From Nemertoderma westbladi (lineage: Eukaryota > Xenacoelomorpha > Nemertodermatida > Nemertodermatidae): 64,000 nt of DNA. Positions 1-15,600 of this stretch are shown here, in pieces. Numbering within the stretch: the first letter of the stretch is position 1; each line of letters starts with the position of its first letter. The notes below the pieces were generated by a model. The model had not been told where the DNA came from and searched no databases. It was given only the letters and a program-made list of their open reading frames with translations. The stretch spans positions 1 through 64,000 of the forward strand of contig JAUCBJ010004858.1 in NCBI GenBank assembly GCA_032718475.1, written 5' to 3'. The position numbers were made by a program, and so were the translations under genes.

Positions 1-264
1 TCTCTTGTAGACCAATTCTAATGTTCCACCCTGTAGACCAATTCTAATGTTCCACCCTGTAGACCAATTCTAATGTTCCACCCTGTAGACCAATTCTAAT
101 GTTCCACCCTGTAGACCAATTCTAATGTTCCACCCTGTAGACCAATTCTAATGTTCCCCCCTGTAGACCAATTCTAATGTTCCATCCTGTAGACCAATTC
201 TAATGTTCCACCCTGTAGACCAATTCTAATGTTCCACCCTGTAGACCAATTCTAATGTTCCACT
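1..264. repeat. Minisatellite A1, 26 bp unit
   Basis: About ten near-identical copies of a 26 bp unit containing AATTCTAATGTTCCACCCTG; one has CCCCC for CACCC, one CATCC. The array touches the left window edge, so its true length is unknown. It lies in the intron after exon 26, 166 bp from that donor, and does not contain a donor-like GTRAGT. Confidence 0.95.
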
Positions 265-430
265 CTGTTGGCGCCACCATATCATAAAAAAATAATTAAA
301 AATAAATGAAAGATCATAAACATAAACATGGCCAATTTGATTGTACTGTACGATTAACATTATTGTATCGTCCATCCAATAATACGCGATTCAAACGTAA
401 GATTATTTAACACAGGAATTGGAGACTCAC

Positions 431-675
431 GTTTCCGTCCAAATGTATTTTGACGTCACGCCCCAGCATTCTAGGTCCATCAACTCGGTTCACAGAGGCG
501 GTGTGGACGCTGATTGGTCCGTGCACCTCAGGCTGGTTACCATATTGGCCACCCTCGCAGCTCTCATACAGTATACCCCAACATCCTGGGTTCGGGGCGT
601 AGTTAAAGAAACTCCCGTCGAATTGTCGGTGATCGTCCGATCCGAATTGTTGACAGAATCCCCTCGGTTCCGGTC
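431..675 (-). CDS. Exon 26: start of a degenerate third VWD domain
   Basis: Reads FCQQFGSDDHRQFDGSFFNY, then GCWGILYESCEGG, VHGPISVHTAS and a DVKIHLDGN end. It aligns with a VWD opening, but GDPHYxTFDG has become GSDDHRQFDG, so one site residue pair differs. Acceptor CCTTGTAG, donor AAC|GTGAGT (phase 0). The rest of the domain must lie left of the window. Confidence 0.85.
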
Positions 676-3600
676 CTACAAGGGAACATATAACTGGCTT
701 ATAAACAAGCCTAGACACACTTCTAAACAAGCCTAGACACACATATAAATATAAACAAGCCTAGACACACATATAACCTAATGACATAATTATTGTAAAT
801 AAACAACAATAAATATATTATCGCAGTAATTTAGTTTTAGCCCACTAAAAACATATAACTGCGTTTCATCAGCTGGTAGCGTGGCCGAGTGGTCTAAGGC
901 GCTGGATTTAGGCTCCAGTCTCAATGAGGCGTGGGTTCGAATCCCACCGCTGCCAATATTCATTTTAATAAATTGGAACAACTTCATCTTAAACACTTTC
1001 TAAAAAGTATGATTTTTTTTGGTTTGGTTGATTTTTAAATTAAAATATTATTCTAAGTTTTGACTTTTTTATTGTTATCTTAATGCTAACCTTAAATGGG
1101 GTTTGTTAAATTTTGAAGCAAATTTTAAAATTTTTATTTTTATTCATAATATAAAATTTCAGGAAATCCACTTTAAATACTAAACTATTTATTGCACTTC
1201 GCTATTGCACTAATCATTGCATGCACTACGTTCGTTCATGCACCAAACCACTCCCTTATAGTATGCACAAGTTATTATTAATTTTATACTCCAAAAAACA
1301 CATTCATTCTTAACAGAATTCTAAGATGCCAGTTTATTTTATTAAACATAATACCATAACTAACCTTCTGGCGCGCAACCTATATTAGCAGGGTCATCGC
1401 AACCGGCTGGGCCGAACAGCTGTTCTCCTTGGCATTCGTTAATACTCATTGCTCCGCCCAAACACGTATAATATTCTGCTATGCAGTTGTCTTTCTCATA
1501 ATCTCCATCAGCCTTTCCATCACAGAAATTATCTGAAATATATATAACAGGCATATGATTGAATATCATTGGTGAGAAATATATAGCAATACGATTAATT
1601 AAATGAATTAATGTTCGAAAGAAAAGGTAATTGTGATAATTGAAATGGCTTTGATATTGATCTGATGTATAGGAAAAACATATTAGTCCGTGATATTCGC
1701 GCACAGCCGACAGTAGTGGAATACAACCCGTTTCTCGTTACTCGGTGTCCGTTGAGTCTCTGATTGTTAACCGAAAATTGTTTGTAGATCATAAATTTGT
1801 GTTTTTTCAAATTTGTATAGAAGTTATGTTGATCCGTATTTTGTCGTGTATTGATAGAAGTACTTGGCAGCAGTAATTATGGTAGGGAAGTTTCATTGAT
1901 TTTAAAACTTGTAATTTTGTAAACATTTCTGAATTGTTTCAGATTTTGTAAGACATCAATTATTCACCTGTTCTGTCACCCAACCCCGACTTCTAGGAAC
2001 TTCTGCTGTACAACCATTGTATTATATATTCCCGCCAGGGGTCATTACTTGTCAATATTTTATAGAGAAACTCCAAACCCATTATGGTATTGTATCCTAA
2101 TCACGTACTTCGAGTAATCACATACGGACATATATTGTTTTTAGAACAAGTTAATGTTTGAGAACGTTCTGACTCAATTAGATCCGCTGAAATCAAATCG
2201 CTGAAATCGAACATACGTTCTTGCATTTTTACACGAAGAGTTGTATGTAGAAACTCACGAGTTGCTATAATTACCACAAAACAACAAGATTTTTGAAATT
2301 CTTGTTTTTGGCCCTTCAGTATGACCCTTCAGGGGCACCATACAAGGCTAACCTTCACAGCCAGTAATACCATCCCCAGTGAATCCGTCCTGACAATGAC
2401 AACCGAAATATCCGTCGTTTGAGCGACACTCTGCATTTTCAGCGCACGGCCCGTAGGGTTCGCACATAATGTCATCGACATTAAGACACAGACATTCCTT
2501 AGAGCAATCGTAGTTCACCCAAGATTCTTGGAGCTAAAGGAAAATCAAATAAAATCTTTATAAAACTTCTAAAGGCCCGTTTCCGAGCTGCTTTTTTATG
2601 TGCGGTATTCTGAGCTTTTTCAAGCTTTTTTCTATATTTTAGGTTTTACATTCTAAAATTCTCAGATTCATCTTAAAGCAATTAATTCCTAGAAATTGTT
2701 TTAACTAAAAAAGCGCCAAAAAAAGCTCAAAAAAAATCAGCGCGGAAACGGGCCTTAATACAGCCTAATACAACTTTAATAATATAGCAATTGAAAAGAG
2801 CAAATCTCCTGCGCAAATTGGTCGCATATATCAAATAAGATTTTGTTTATTGTTTTGGTTTTATAAAACACCGCTACTGTAAAATGATTCTTTCCCTTAA
2901 AGTTTTAAATTAAATTAAATTAATTTTTTTAAACCCACTAAACATATATATTTGGTGGTTGCTGTCATTTCGCGCCGTTAACTTCAGTTATATTAACTGA
3001 ACCCTCTAGGATACCGTGATGAGTTCAATTAATTATCACCTACCACATGGTAGTTATCCTCGTCGTCGACGCATCCGCACTGCTCCTCTTCTATACAGAC
3101 AGCTCCGCTACGGAGGAACCCGTCTGCGCACTTACAGCCCTCCTCGCACGTGATGAATTCATCCAATTCGGATTCGGCTTGTGGATCGGCGCAAGTGTTC
3201 TCGAACGGAGGTATACACGTATGGAAAACCTCATTAGCACCGCACTCATAAGCTGTGGAAATAAAAGTAACATATATGTAGATCGTGTTTTTACAAAGTG
3301 GCATGTACAGTATATTTAATATATACTGTATATAGTATATATATAATATACTGTAAAGGCCGCAGGCCGTCTTATCTGCAAGGCCGCAGCGACACCCAGC
3401 TGCACATGCAGCAACCGATGCCGCTTAATCGAAAACGCCTAGCTGCATTGGATTGCCGTCTACTTCGCATGCAGCTCGTTTGCAGTTAATTCGACACCGC
3501 TAGACCGTTTTCGAATACGATCTGTACGCCGAAACGCACCTCTGGGTGCCCGGGGATTAAGTGTGCAGGTAAACTCTAAGAAGGCAAGAGTAACTCACGG

Positions 3601-6600
3601 CACAACTGCGGACTTCTCCATTCACCAATAGGAACTCCAGCATCTTGGCATTGCTCAGCGTAATCGATGTAGGCCGCACAAAGGAAGTACTCGTCTAAAT
3701 CCATCATACAGAAATCGTAGACGCAATCGTTAAACCTAAACAAAATATATTAGTAATTTAATAAATTTTAAACTTCTAGTAACTACAACCCTCCTCTGGT
3801 TATTAGAAAATATTAGCTTATTTAGTTTCCGCTCAAAAGTCGATTTACTGTAGCTGTTTCTTTTTCATATTCGGAACTCCTGCATGGCTTAGGCCTAACT
3901 TTTATTTTTTATAAATCATTCCAATTTATTATAAACAATATTACATAGATCAAGGTGTATAAACCTAAAGTAACATTATAATAAATGGCGTAAAACTAAA
4001 ACTAAATAAACAACTATTTAAAGTATTATAATATCTGAAGGAAAACTCACGAATCTTCGGGGTCTACAACAGAGTGGCACAATTGGAAAGGACCGCTGGT
4101 AGACCGTATGAGTTCACAACGGGCTTCAGCCTGGGCAATCTCGGCGGCTGTGCATTCCGATGGGGGAGGGTCAACAATGGAGCATCTAAAATATACAGGA
4201 AGAGCTAAAATGTTGAAACCATGGATCTCAGAGGAAGAGGTTAACTATAGAAGAACTGGGACCTATCCGAGACTCACCCTTCTTCGGCCGGATTGATAAG
4301 CCAGGGTTCCGAACTTGATAAAGGAACGTGGATTTTATTACGAGCATCGGTTGTGTACGGAATGCCGTCCAAATCGTCGCCCTCAACGCCGTTAAAGTTA
4401 CCGCACTGACCGCAAACCTTATGAATAACAATTTAAATTAAAATAGATTTAATATGATATCAAATTCTAAATTCCAATTAAAATATTATTATTATAATTT
4501 ATTATATTATATATTATTATAATATTTATCTATAATATATAGCTTTTGCTTGCTTTGCTAATATACACCATGACCTAGAATGTAATGTCGTTATTCAGGT
4601 ACATGCCCCCCCCCCCCCCCAGAAATTTTTTTTCTACAAATCCTAATGAGATTGCATGATATTTGAAACGTAGATAGTTTCTCCTCCATCATCCTTACTG
4701 GTTGAGCCAGAATTTTTATTTTTTCTTTCAATTTTAGATACAAGCGTTTGTAGAAATTGTCTCCGGCGTTATTTCACCAGTTACACCTCAGTTATTCTTC
4801 AATCTTATAGTGATTTCTTGGTACTGTTAGAAAGCTGGCTATGCAAGGGTGCCAAATGTGTTTCACAATCTGAATTTTATTGAAAAATAGCAGAGATATT
4901 CAGGGCGTCAAAATTTGCATGGTTTTGCATCTCAGCGATATTCAGCGCAATAATGCGCGATGCATCATATTCTGGAACATTTTGTTTATGTATAAATGGC
5001 AACGTAATAGTATGATTAAAGGTGCGTGTATTGTATTGTTGCCCAGCTACGTATGGGATAACCAAAATGTTCCAGAATATGGTGTATTTATTTAATAGAA
5101 TAAAATTGCCTCGCGCAAATGCAAAACCCTGCAACATTTGAGCGCTCATATCTTAGCTATTTTACGACAAAATTGTGTTTTTTGGAATCCTTGCATGGTC
5201 AGCTTTGTAACAGTACCAACTAACAGCTATAAGGTAGAAGAATAACTGCGGTGTAACTGGTGTAATATCGCAGGAGACACGTTGTTCAAACGCTTGTAGC
5301 TAAAGATTGAAAGCAAAAATAAAAATACACACATTAAAATTCACAACTACTGTATATAATAAGTTAATAAGAAAACCTGAGGCTGACAAATAAAATTAAT
5401 ATTTTACTGTTTTGTGGTATAAATTATCGCGTTTTAATATGAAACTTCCCAGGGTATGTATGTATGTATGTATGTAGGGGGGTGTATGTATGTATGTAAT
5501 CTATATGTCTCTAGGTGTATGTATTGTATAAACTCTATATATCTGTGAGTGTATGTAGTCTGTGTCTGTCTCTAAGTCAGTTTAATGGCTTACATTGTTT
5601 CTGAACTGGTTCCCACACAGGTAAAGGCTGGCGCATCTTTTCCCATCGTATTTAAGTTTAATTCCTTCCGTTGTTTCTATCGTCCAAGCGCGCTTCCTGC
5701 GGCAGTAAGCGATGTAGATACCGTCGACGAAATGCGGCAAAGCGGTTGGAACAGAGTCAATCTGTAAAGATCGTAAATTATTATTTATATTACGGTAAAA
5801 GTAACAATTTGTTCAGGGGGGATCCACGAACGAAGTTTGTGGCTCCCCCTCCTTTAACATCAATAGGACCAAAAGTTGAGTTATTTGAGACACATTCGGA
5901 CACCATCAAAGCAGGCTAATCCGTCTGTAGTTCTCCAGCCTGCCGCTAGAGGGCGAAGTCACTGTCTGCGTCTTGATGGACACGCTGTTCCTTGTCCTCT
6001 TCTTAATTTAGCCGCTAGAGGGCAAGATGTCGAAAAGTGAAAATCCATAATTTCGCTATTTGTTTTCCTTTCAAGCTGAACTTAACAGATATACGGGCTT
6101 ATTGACTATATACATTGGCTGCTTCTTCTCGTGGACTCTAATCTATCTGCAGTTCTACATTTTACCGCTAGTGGGCTGAAATTTGTTTAAAGATGACACT
6201 TAACATAAATTTATGTCACATGCTGCGCAAAGGCTCCACTTCCTGTCTGTTATATACTGTACTTATCTGAACAACAAATAAAATAATATTGATAACAAAA
6301 TAATAGGAAAAATTTATAAAATAGGAGGTGATGGAAATAACTTACAAATGTCAATCCACCTTGATCGATAGCGACTTCGTGGCCGTTCATGATAAAATGA
6401 ACTGACTTTACGAAGGAGGCGTGTTGTCTGGCATCCAGGTATTGGTTCTTCACGTTCACTGCATACTCTGGGATGTTGGCCGTGCAATTATGGGAGAAGT
6501 CGTAGGTGCAAGCGCCTTGGAACGCGTAATGCATTTTGTCGAAGGTGGTGTAATGGGGGTCTCCGCAAGCCTTGCAGTAACTACAACCTTCGGATGGGAA

Positions 6601-9600
6601 TAGTAAAAGTGAGTGGTGACAACAATTGGTACACACAGTGATATTTATTGCTTCATTTGAGATTTGGTTAAATTTTTTCGTCATAAAATAATCTCTATTG
6701 GAAACTATTAATAGCGATGGAGGAATAATGTTCACATTATGTTCGATTTATCAATATATTATATTCCTCGGTTGTATGAATTTATTACAATATTCCAGTT
6801 GCAATGAAGTATTTCGGATGATGAAACCCTTTGGTTTATGATTTCACGCTAGCTTTCTCATGATTAAATTAGTTAACATGCTAAACTTTATCATAATGGC
6901 TGATTAGCCCCGACGACAGAGGGCCGGCAAAGTCATCCGAAAACTTCTGCAAGCTGTGACAGTAACTGGAATACCACTTCCTATAAACTTCTTATACAGA
7001 ACAATAGCGACAATGTGTTGTGGTGGGAGCCAGGGGGGGGGGGGGGGGGGGGGCGAACAATTCCCAACCGCACAATCCGTCCCATCATTTTTTTTTAGAA
7101 ATAATATATACTGGAATATGCTTGCAATAATAATATATCTACTAGGATCGGCATGCTGCATTGCAGCTGCATTTTTAAGAATGCTGTGCCGGCTTATCGA
7201 CAAAATTGCACCGCCACAACTCCCTATCACCCATGACATTTGCTAGATCATCCGCATCTTCAAGGCCAGTGTCCTTTAAGATGCGTCTCAAGAAAGTCAT
7301 GGGCTGTCCACCATGCTTATTCACTCCATGAGGCTGCCAAAGTACAAGATTATGCACTGGCTGGTCCTCACGGCGAAAGCAATGTCCTGCAAAGCGGAGG
7401 CGATTTTGTTCTAGTGTCAAGCTTGGGGGAACCAATGAGACGCCTCCAATAATATATCAAATGATATTTGAACTCTCACTCACAGTTGTATATCTAATAT
7501 AAGGTTTCCAACAATAAACAAATTATAAAAAAATATTGATTCCGGACATTTCTGCACGGCCAATTCCGAACTGCTACAAAACTGGACAGTACCGAATATG
7601 ATAATGAAGAATATCATATTTTTCATGTGACCCCGAAATAACTATTGAGAATCAAAAAAGCGCACGTTATCGTTTCATCACGTTATCGTCGCAGGAGCTT
7701 TTATTTACCTCGGATTTATTTACTTTTGAGTAATGGATGGGGCCATGTCTCAACTTTATTTGTGAAATTTTCGTATGTTTTCATTATTCTGCTTTCAGTA
7801 GTATCCATTTCATAAATTATTCAGGTATAACAGATTCTCAGGAAATTTAATATCACTTGAAATTTTAATGATGGGAATTTGAAAAGTTCCAGAACACTAG
7901 AAAATTTCAATTATGAAAACTGTGTTATCGCAAGAAATATTTTTGAGAAATATTCTGGGATATTTAGATATTGTTTCGGCGACAACACTATATATCTATG
8001 TAAACAGCTGCATAACTCTGGGAACAATTATGACTCACCCCTCGTATCGAAACAGGCGTCCCGTCTGTTTCTCCGTCGTCGTCGGCATTTGTAACCGTTA
8101 CCCCGGTAACCACGGTTGCAGTAGCAACTCCTTCGACCCCGTCGCACGATGCATTGCGCGTTAGCGTCGCAAGATGGTCGCTGGTAGCAACGGATAATAC
8201 CGGCTCCTTTGCAAATACACTGCTGACGACAATCGGAGGAAACCCACCTCTCCCCTTTCTAATAAAATAATAAAAAATAAAAACATCAGGAGAAAAAAAC
8301 AAATCAGAAATACAAACGCTTAAATCATTTAATATGCAACACAAATTTCCATTCCAGATTTCAATAACAGGTAACTTCCTCTAGGAACACCAATCAATAA
8401 CTCGCACTCACTAGCCCACAGGTTAACTTCCTATAAGAACACCAATAACTCGCACTCACTGGCCAACTGGGTAATTTCCTCCAAGAACACCAATAACTCG
8501 CACTCACTAGCCCACAGGTTAACTTCCTATAAGAACACCAATAACTCGCACTCACTGGCCAACTGGGTAATTTCCTCCAAGAATACTAATAACTCGCACT
8601 CACTGACCAACTGGGTAACTTCCTCCAAGAACACCAATAACTCGCACTCACTAGCCCACAGGGTAACTTCCTATAAGAACACCAATAACTCGCACTCACT
8701 GGCCAACTGGGTAATTTCCTCCAAGAATACTAATAACTCGCACTCACTGACCAACTGGGTAACTTCCTCCAAGAACACCAATCAATAACTCGCACTCACT
8801 GACCAACTGGGTAACTTCCTCCAAGAACACCAATAACTCGCACTCACTAGCCCACAGGGTAACTTCCTATAAGAACACCAATAACTCGCACTCACTGACC
8901 AACTGGGTAACTTCCTCCAAGAACACCAATAACTCGCACTCACTAGCCCACTGGGTAACTTCCTCCAGGAAAACCAATCAATAACTCGCACTCACTGGCC
9001 AACTGGGTAACTTCCTCCAGGAACACCAATCAATAACTCGCACTCACTGGCCAACTGGGTAACTTCCTCTAGGAATACCAATCAGTAACTCGCACTCACT
9101 GGCCAACTGGGTAACTCCCTCTAGGAACACCAATCAATAACTCACACTCACTGGCCGACTGGGTAACTTCCTCCTGGAACACCAATCAATAACTCGCACC
9201 CACTGGCCAACTGGGTAACTTCCTCTAGGAACACCAATCAGTAACTCGCACTCACTGGCCAACTGGGTAACTTCCTCTAGGAACAGCAATCAATAACTCG
9301 CACTCACTGGCCAACTGGGTAACTTCCTCCAAGAACACCAATAACTCGCACTCACTAGCCCACAGGGTAACTTTCTCCAGGAAAACCAATCAATAACTCG
9401 CACTCACTGGCCAACTGGGTAACTTCCTCCAGGAACACCAATCAATAACTCGCACTCACTGACCAACTGGGTAACTTCCTCCAGGAACACCAATCAATAC
9501 TCGCACTCACTGGCCAACTGGGTAACTTCCTCCAGGAACTCCAATCCTCGCACTCACTGGCCAACTGGGTAACTTCCTCTAGGAACACCAATCAGTAACT

Positions 9601-12600
9601 CGCACTTACTGGCCAACTGGGTAACTTCCTCTAGGAACACCAATCAATAACTCGTATTCACTGGCCAACTGGGTAACTTCCTCCAGGAACACCAACCAAT
9701 AACTCGCACCCACTGGCCAACTGGGTAACTTCCTCCAGGAACACCAATCAATAACTCGCAGTCACTGGCCAACTGGGTAACTTCCCCCAGGAACACCAAT
9801 CAATAACTCGCACCCACTGGCCAACTGGGTAACTTCCTCCAGGAACACCAATCAATAACTCGCAGTCACTGGCCAACTGGGTAACTTCCCCCAGGAACAC
9901 CAATCAATAACTCGCACTCACTGACCAACTGGGTAACTTCCTCCAAGAACACCAATAACTCGCACTCATTGACCAACTCGGTAACTTAGAAAATACTTCA
10001 GATAATTACTATCCCACACTCCGCCGACTTAATTTATTTTTAATCATTCTTACTTTAATTATTATTTAATACTTTGTTCATTTGGCCACCAGTTGTGTAA
10101 TAAATAAACATTCATTATTTACATTTACTTATTTAAAAATGATATAATTATACGACATTCTGGTAGAAACTCAATAGTCTATCCGGTGTAACTTGGATTG
10201 TAATTATTGTTGGCTGACTAGTGACTAGCCCTGGTCGCTAAATATAAATAATTATAGCATATAGTGGAATAAAGACAGTGGTAGTTAGTACGTATTTTGT
10301 GTGACAATTAATGTTTTGTAACACTTATTTTTCATTCAAACTCACTAAGAATTAGCCCTGACCTTGGTTTAAACTGACTGCATCTGAGCATTCAACAATA
10401 ATATCTTTATTGGGTTTTATTAATTATTGAATGCACAGGGTGATATTGTATTCTATACAGCATATTATGCATATTATTATTACTGCACGCACATGGAATC
10501 ATATAATAATAATAGTCAATGATACAGGGGAGCCGCAGATGTACCGGTACATTAGAAACCGGAATTATTTATTACCAGTATCGCTAAGTCGTATCAACAC
10601 ACTCATTGTTGTAGCATATGTTGGTTTATAATATACGTAGGCCCTACACATATTACCTTATTGAAGCAAATACTGTACATTTTATAGCAGACAAGAGCTT
10701 CCAGTTCACTATATCGACTGCGAGACTGCGACAGGACAATTATTGACAAACAATTCGAAGAATAGATTGTTCCACCACAAGGCGGAGGCCAATTATTGTA
10801 GCGTGATCTACAGTACAGTACAGGCAAGCTTGCTGCCTACCGCTACGTGGCAAAACAACAACCCCATGACTCATTCATTTTATCTTATGTAAAGAATTAT
10901 TACCGCCAGTAATAATAGTTCAGTTGTTCTTTGCTTATCATAAGTTTTACTTGTGATAGAATACCAAGAAATATTTTATTTTATCGGAAGTTAAAAATGC
11001 GTTGCAATTGGTCGATGTAAACAGCTTACTTACTGATAAATAATTGCCATCCTCCTCGCTCACTGGCGAATGCACACAATCACATAGAGATAAGTACTGT
11101 ACGATAGTCGTATATTTATTGTATATTAGATTATATTTAATTTCTTGGACACGGCACAACTTTTACTTTTACTAAAATTGCATCTAAATTTACTTTATTT
11201 TCATACAATCGATATGGATAAATTATTGTATTCTTGTTTTGTTTCTGTATCGCTTTGATACATTTTATTCTCATATATTATTGCTACCAATCTATAATTA
11301 TTGATATATTCACTTTACATGAGATCTGATATTTTTTAAATCAGAATAAGTCAGCAATATAAGTCTGAGTCTGCTAAGTATTTTTACAAACCGGTTTTAC
11401 AACTATTAAGATAAAGATTTGTACCCAGCCGGCCTGGCCTGACATATTATTACGCGGCATGCGGCATGTTGTAATTAATATCTTTGGTTACCGGGCAACA
11501 ATATATCCAATAATCATTATTAATTTATGGCGTATTTCCATAAGAAGCTTATGTAGGCATTAGTACAATTTAAAATGGCAGTAGCGAATCATAATGCTTA
11601 ACACAAGGTATATTAATGATTTATTATTCAGTTATATATGACATCTTCCATCGCACATGAAGCTCGCTATATTACTTTTTAATTTAAATAAACAATTTTG
11701 TTGATATATTGATATATACGAATTATTAAATGTCCTCTACTCACCGTTACTATTAACTGCTAATTTGTTATGTAGCACATTATAACTTTTAGAGGATAAC
11801 ACATTTAGTCCATTTAAGAGCAAAGTTAGACAAGTTAGTTAAGTGGCTTAGGTAAGTTAGGTAAGTTAGCAAAGTGTAGACTTTACAATGATTTATTGAC
11901 TATTCAATTTACAATAAATTAGTGAGTCTGAAACTCGAATGTGAAGAATACCAGACTTTCTGCTGTTATATTGCACTTTGCAGTTACCCCCATGTGAAGA
12001 ATACCAGGTTTTCACTAAAACCACAGGTTTCAGAACGGCTGATTACAACCAAAACAATAAACGAATTAGTATATGTAAAGGTTATATGACAGAAATAAGC
12101 GCTTAAACATTTAATAAGGAGAAATAAATAAAAATACAGATTCTTCACATAAAATTCCAGCAGAATTTCGATCGAAAAGTGAAAACATGGTATTCGGTTT
12201 GTTGCGGAATCTTCTTCAAACAGATCTTGTTATTAATAATTATAGATACTAGCTAAATACCAACTTGCACACTATACCGATACAGGTACAGGCATAGATA
12301 CTAACTAAATACCAACTCGTACACTGTACCGATACAGGTACAGGCATAGATACTAACTAGCTAAATACCAACTTGCACACTGTACCGATACAGGTACAGG
12401 CATAGATACTAGCTAAATACCAACTCGTACACTGTACCGATACAGGTACAGGCATAGATACTAGCTAAATACCAACTCGTACACTATACCGATACAGGTA
12501 CAGGCATAGATACTAGCTAAATACCAACTTGCACACTGTACCGATACAGGTACAGGCATAGATACTAGCTAAATACCAACTTGCACACTGTACCGATACA

Positions 12601-15600
12601 GGTACAGGCATAGATACTAGCTAAATACCAACTCGTACACTATACCGATACAGGTACAGGCATAGATACTAGCTAAATACCAACTCGTACACTATACCGA
12701 TACAGGTACAGGCATAGATACTAGCTAAATACCAACTTGCACACTGTACCGATACAGGTACAGGCATAGATACTAGCTAAATACCAACTTGCACACTGTA
12801 CCGATACAGGTACAGGCATAGATACTAGCTAAATACCAACTTGCACACTGTACCGATACAGGTACAGGCATAGATACTAGCTAAATACCAACTCGTACAC
12901 TGTACCGATACAGGTACAGGCATTTTCTAAGGCGCAAAATGTATGCATCCTATGTAATTCCTAAAAAAAATAGCACAATATTACAACATTTATCAAGGGT
13001 AACCAAAGTTATTGGCCATTATTTCCGTGACACTGACATCGTCACGGTGTAGTTGCCCATTATTTAATTTTTGCATTACTTGGTTTGTGTCGTAAAGAGA
13101 AGAAACAGAAGAACAATATTTATAATTTTAGGTTCAGAATCTTGTCATTTCACAAGTCCGCAGCTATAAAGTCTACATTTTATTTCTCTACTGGATATAA
13201 AGTACAGTTGAGTTGAGTTATAACGTGCTATATTTGAACTTATCACTGACAGAACTAATGGTGTTAATTAATAATGAAATTTTATTTAATAATATTTATA
13301 AATATATCATGTAATTGAATAGGCGATTGAATGCATGGGATTTAGAATAAAGGAGAACGATACTTTGTCATACCGGTATATTATTTATCCCCCAGCCAAA
13401 CAACAATGGAATCTAACACTTCCGATATAGAACGTTAACAGTTCAACTTTATTTTACTCATTCGCAATCCCTTTAGAAATGGATCCGCTACTTCGGAAAT
13501 AAATACACTTGAAATAAAAAATGGTTCAATTAAAACCGATATAATTCCTTCATGTGATGAAGTTCGGACACCTGGGAAGAATATATTGAGCTCATCCTCA
13601 TCTTGAAATTGTATATCAGATACCAAGGAAAAGGAACCGGGTAATAATGACTACGAAATCGAACTGCCCACTTTGCACCGTTCTCCTACCCAATATCGAC
13701 GAAGTATTTGCCCGACATATACTCAACCACCATCCATTTCATTTGACAGAAAAAATTGCTGAGCTTCTCATTGAAAAAACCTTTACGTCATATCATATTG
13801 GAGTTTTCTACCGGTGCAAAATTTGCAGAAACTACAGCGAAAGTAAAGCCGTGGTCGTTAAACACATGGTGAGTCATTGCCCTGGCATTGAATACGAGCA
13901 AGCCAACAATTCCCATCAATTAGCAAGCAATGCTTTGGCAAGAATCAACCAATCACAACCAAGACAGATAGAATCAGATGAGCCACAAAGGAGTCAGAAA
14001 AAACCTAAAATGGTAGAATCTCCTGTTAAACAACAATTCGACATTCTACGATACACAACGTATCCACTAGATTGTGTTCCATCTCGATATCCGATACCAA
14101 TGGCGTCTCCCACACACAAAGGGTCCCAACAACTACCCCCGAAACCGGTGGTGGGCGGCTTTGCTCCACCGGTTTATCCCTCAGCCACACGCTGTCTCTA
14201 TCCTGGTCCTCAATACCGCATGTACCAATCCTGCGCGCCGACACTCTTGGGGCCTTTCATCGATCCCCAGACGATGGGATACCCCCCTCGGCATCCACAC
14301 CTACCGGCCCACCAACACCAGGTTGTCGAGCAGCCCTACAAACTTTTGTCGGAACGCACTTCAGCCAATTATCCACCCACGATGCAAACGGGAGTTTCTC
14401 TCGAAACATTAAGGAATTCGCATAGAAATCAAAACCAAACGAGGTCCACCAACATTGATGGGAGACACGATGTTCATCAACCAGATGTAATCTGGTGCGG
14501 TGAAAAACGCCCATGCAATTCTGCGTCCGCGAGCGTTGAGCGGGAATCCAGGGAGATGTTTAGAAATGTTCTACAGCGTAACCGGATATCATGTAGTAAA
14601 CCTAAAGATCCGTTGTCATCGAAAACATCGGAATCGCCGCTAATCGTTGAACCGGTTTCTCCGGCCGCAAATTATCCAAATAATTTGAACATTCCGTGCC
14701 CCAATGTAAAACCACAAGAACATCGAAGTCAACATCATCAACAAATATCTAGAAACGACACGAACTCATCCTCACTTCCACCGAAGAAACGAAAATATGT
14801 CCGGAAGTCTTTGACTAACAGAGTTCGGAAAGGGAATCAGCAGCCACCCGAAGTTCACCGGAAACATCCGATCTTACCATCCGTGTCAGCAGCCCTTCGA
14901 GAGGAGCTGAGCGATGCCACTGGGCCGCTAACAGGACATATATCAGAGTTCATGTTCCCTTCCATGTTAAAAGTAAATGTACAACCTTCTTCCGCAATTC
15001 AGACGCGAGCGGAATCATTGCTAACATTGTCAGATTCAGCACACACGCGCTCCACATCAACGCAAAAGTATTCAACGATGATTAAAACAGCACCGATCCA
15101 ACCGCAACTATCTCCAATGCTACATAATCTTTCGCCAATATTAATACAACACCCTCCAATGATATCGCAACTGTCACCTGCGCTACCCCATCTATCACCA
15201 ATGCTGCCACAAGTATCACCAATATTAAAAGAACCCTCGCCGATGCTAACTCCAAACCAGCCGATGCTAACTCCAAACCAGCCGATGCTAAAGAGGGACC
15301 AGCCAATGCTAGCGCGACACCATACTATGCTAACAGGATCCCAACCGCTGCTAACAGGGTCCCAACCGCTGCTAACACATCAACATCCCATGCTTACACT
15401 ATCCCAGCCAATTATATCTGGTTCGCAACCCATTCTAGCGCCACAGCAGCCAATGGTAACACAACCCACGCCGAGGCTAAAGAGACACCAACAGATGCTA
15501 ACAAATTCTCAGCCTTTGCTAACAGGAGCCCAACCGATGCTAACCCCTCCTATGCAAATGCTATCTCAAACCGCACCGATTCTAACTCGAGCAATACCAA

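Noticed and set aside
419-736. 105-codon plus-strand ORF
   Set aside because: Mirror of exon 26, which has a VWD-like sequence and good splice sites.
7988-8344. 118-codon minus-strand ORF
   Set aside because: Shadow of exon 17: the spliced frame gives TILa and EGF cysteine patterns, this one does not.
13435-13626. 63-codon minus-strand ORF upstream of the zinc-finger gene
   Set aside because: It has no splice context fitting the host gene's phases and no recognisable domain; exons 16 and 17 already join directly.
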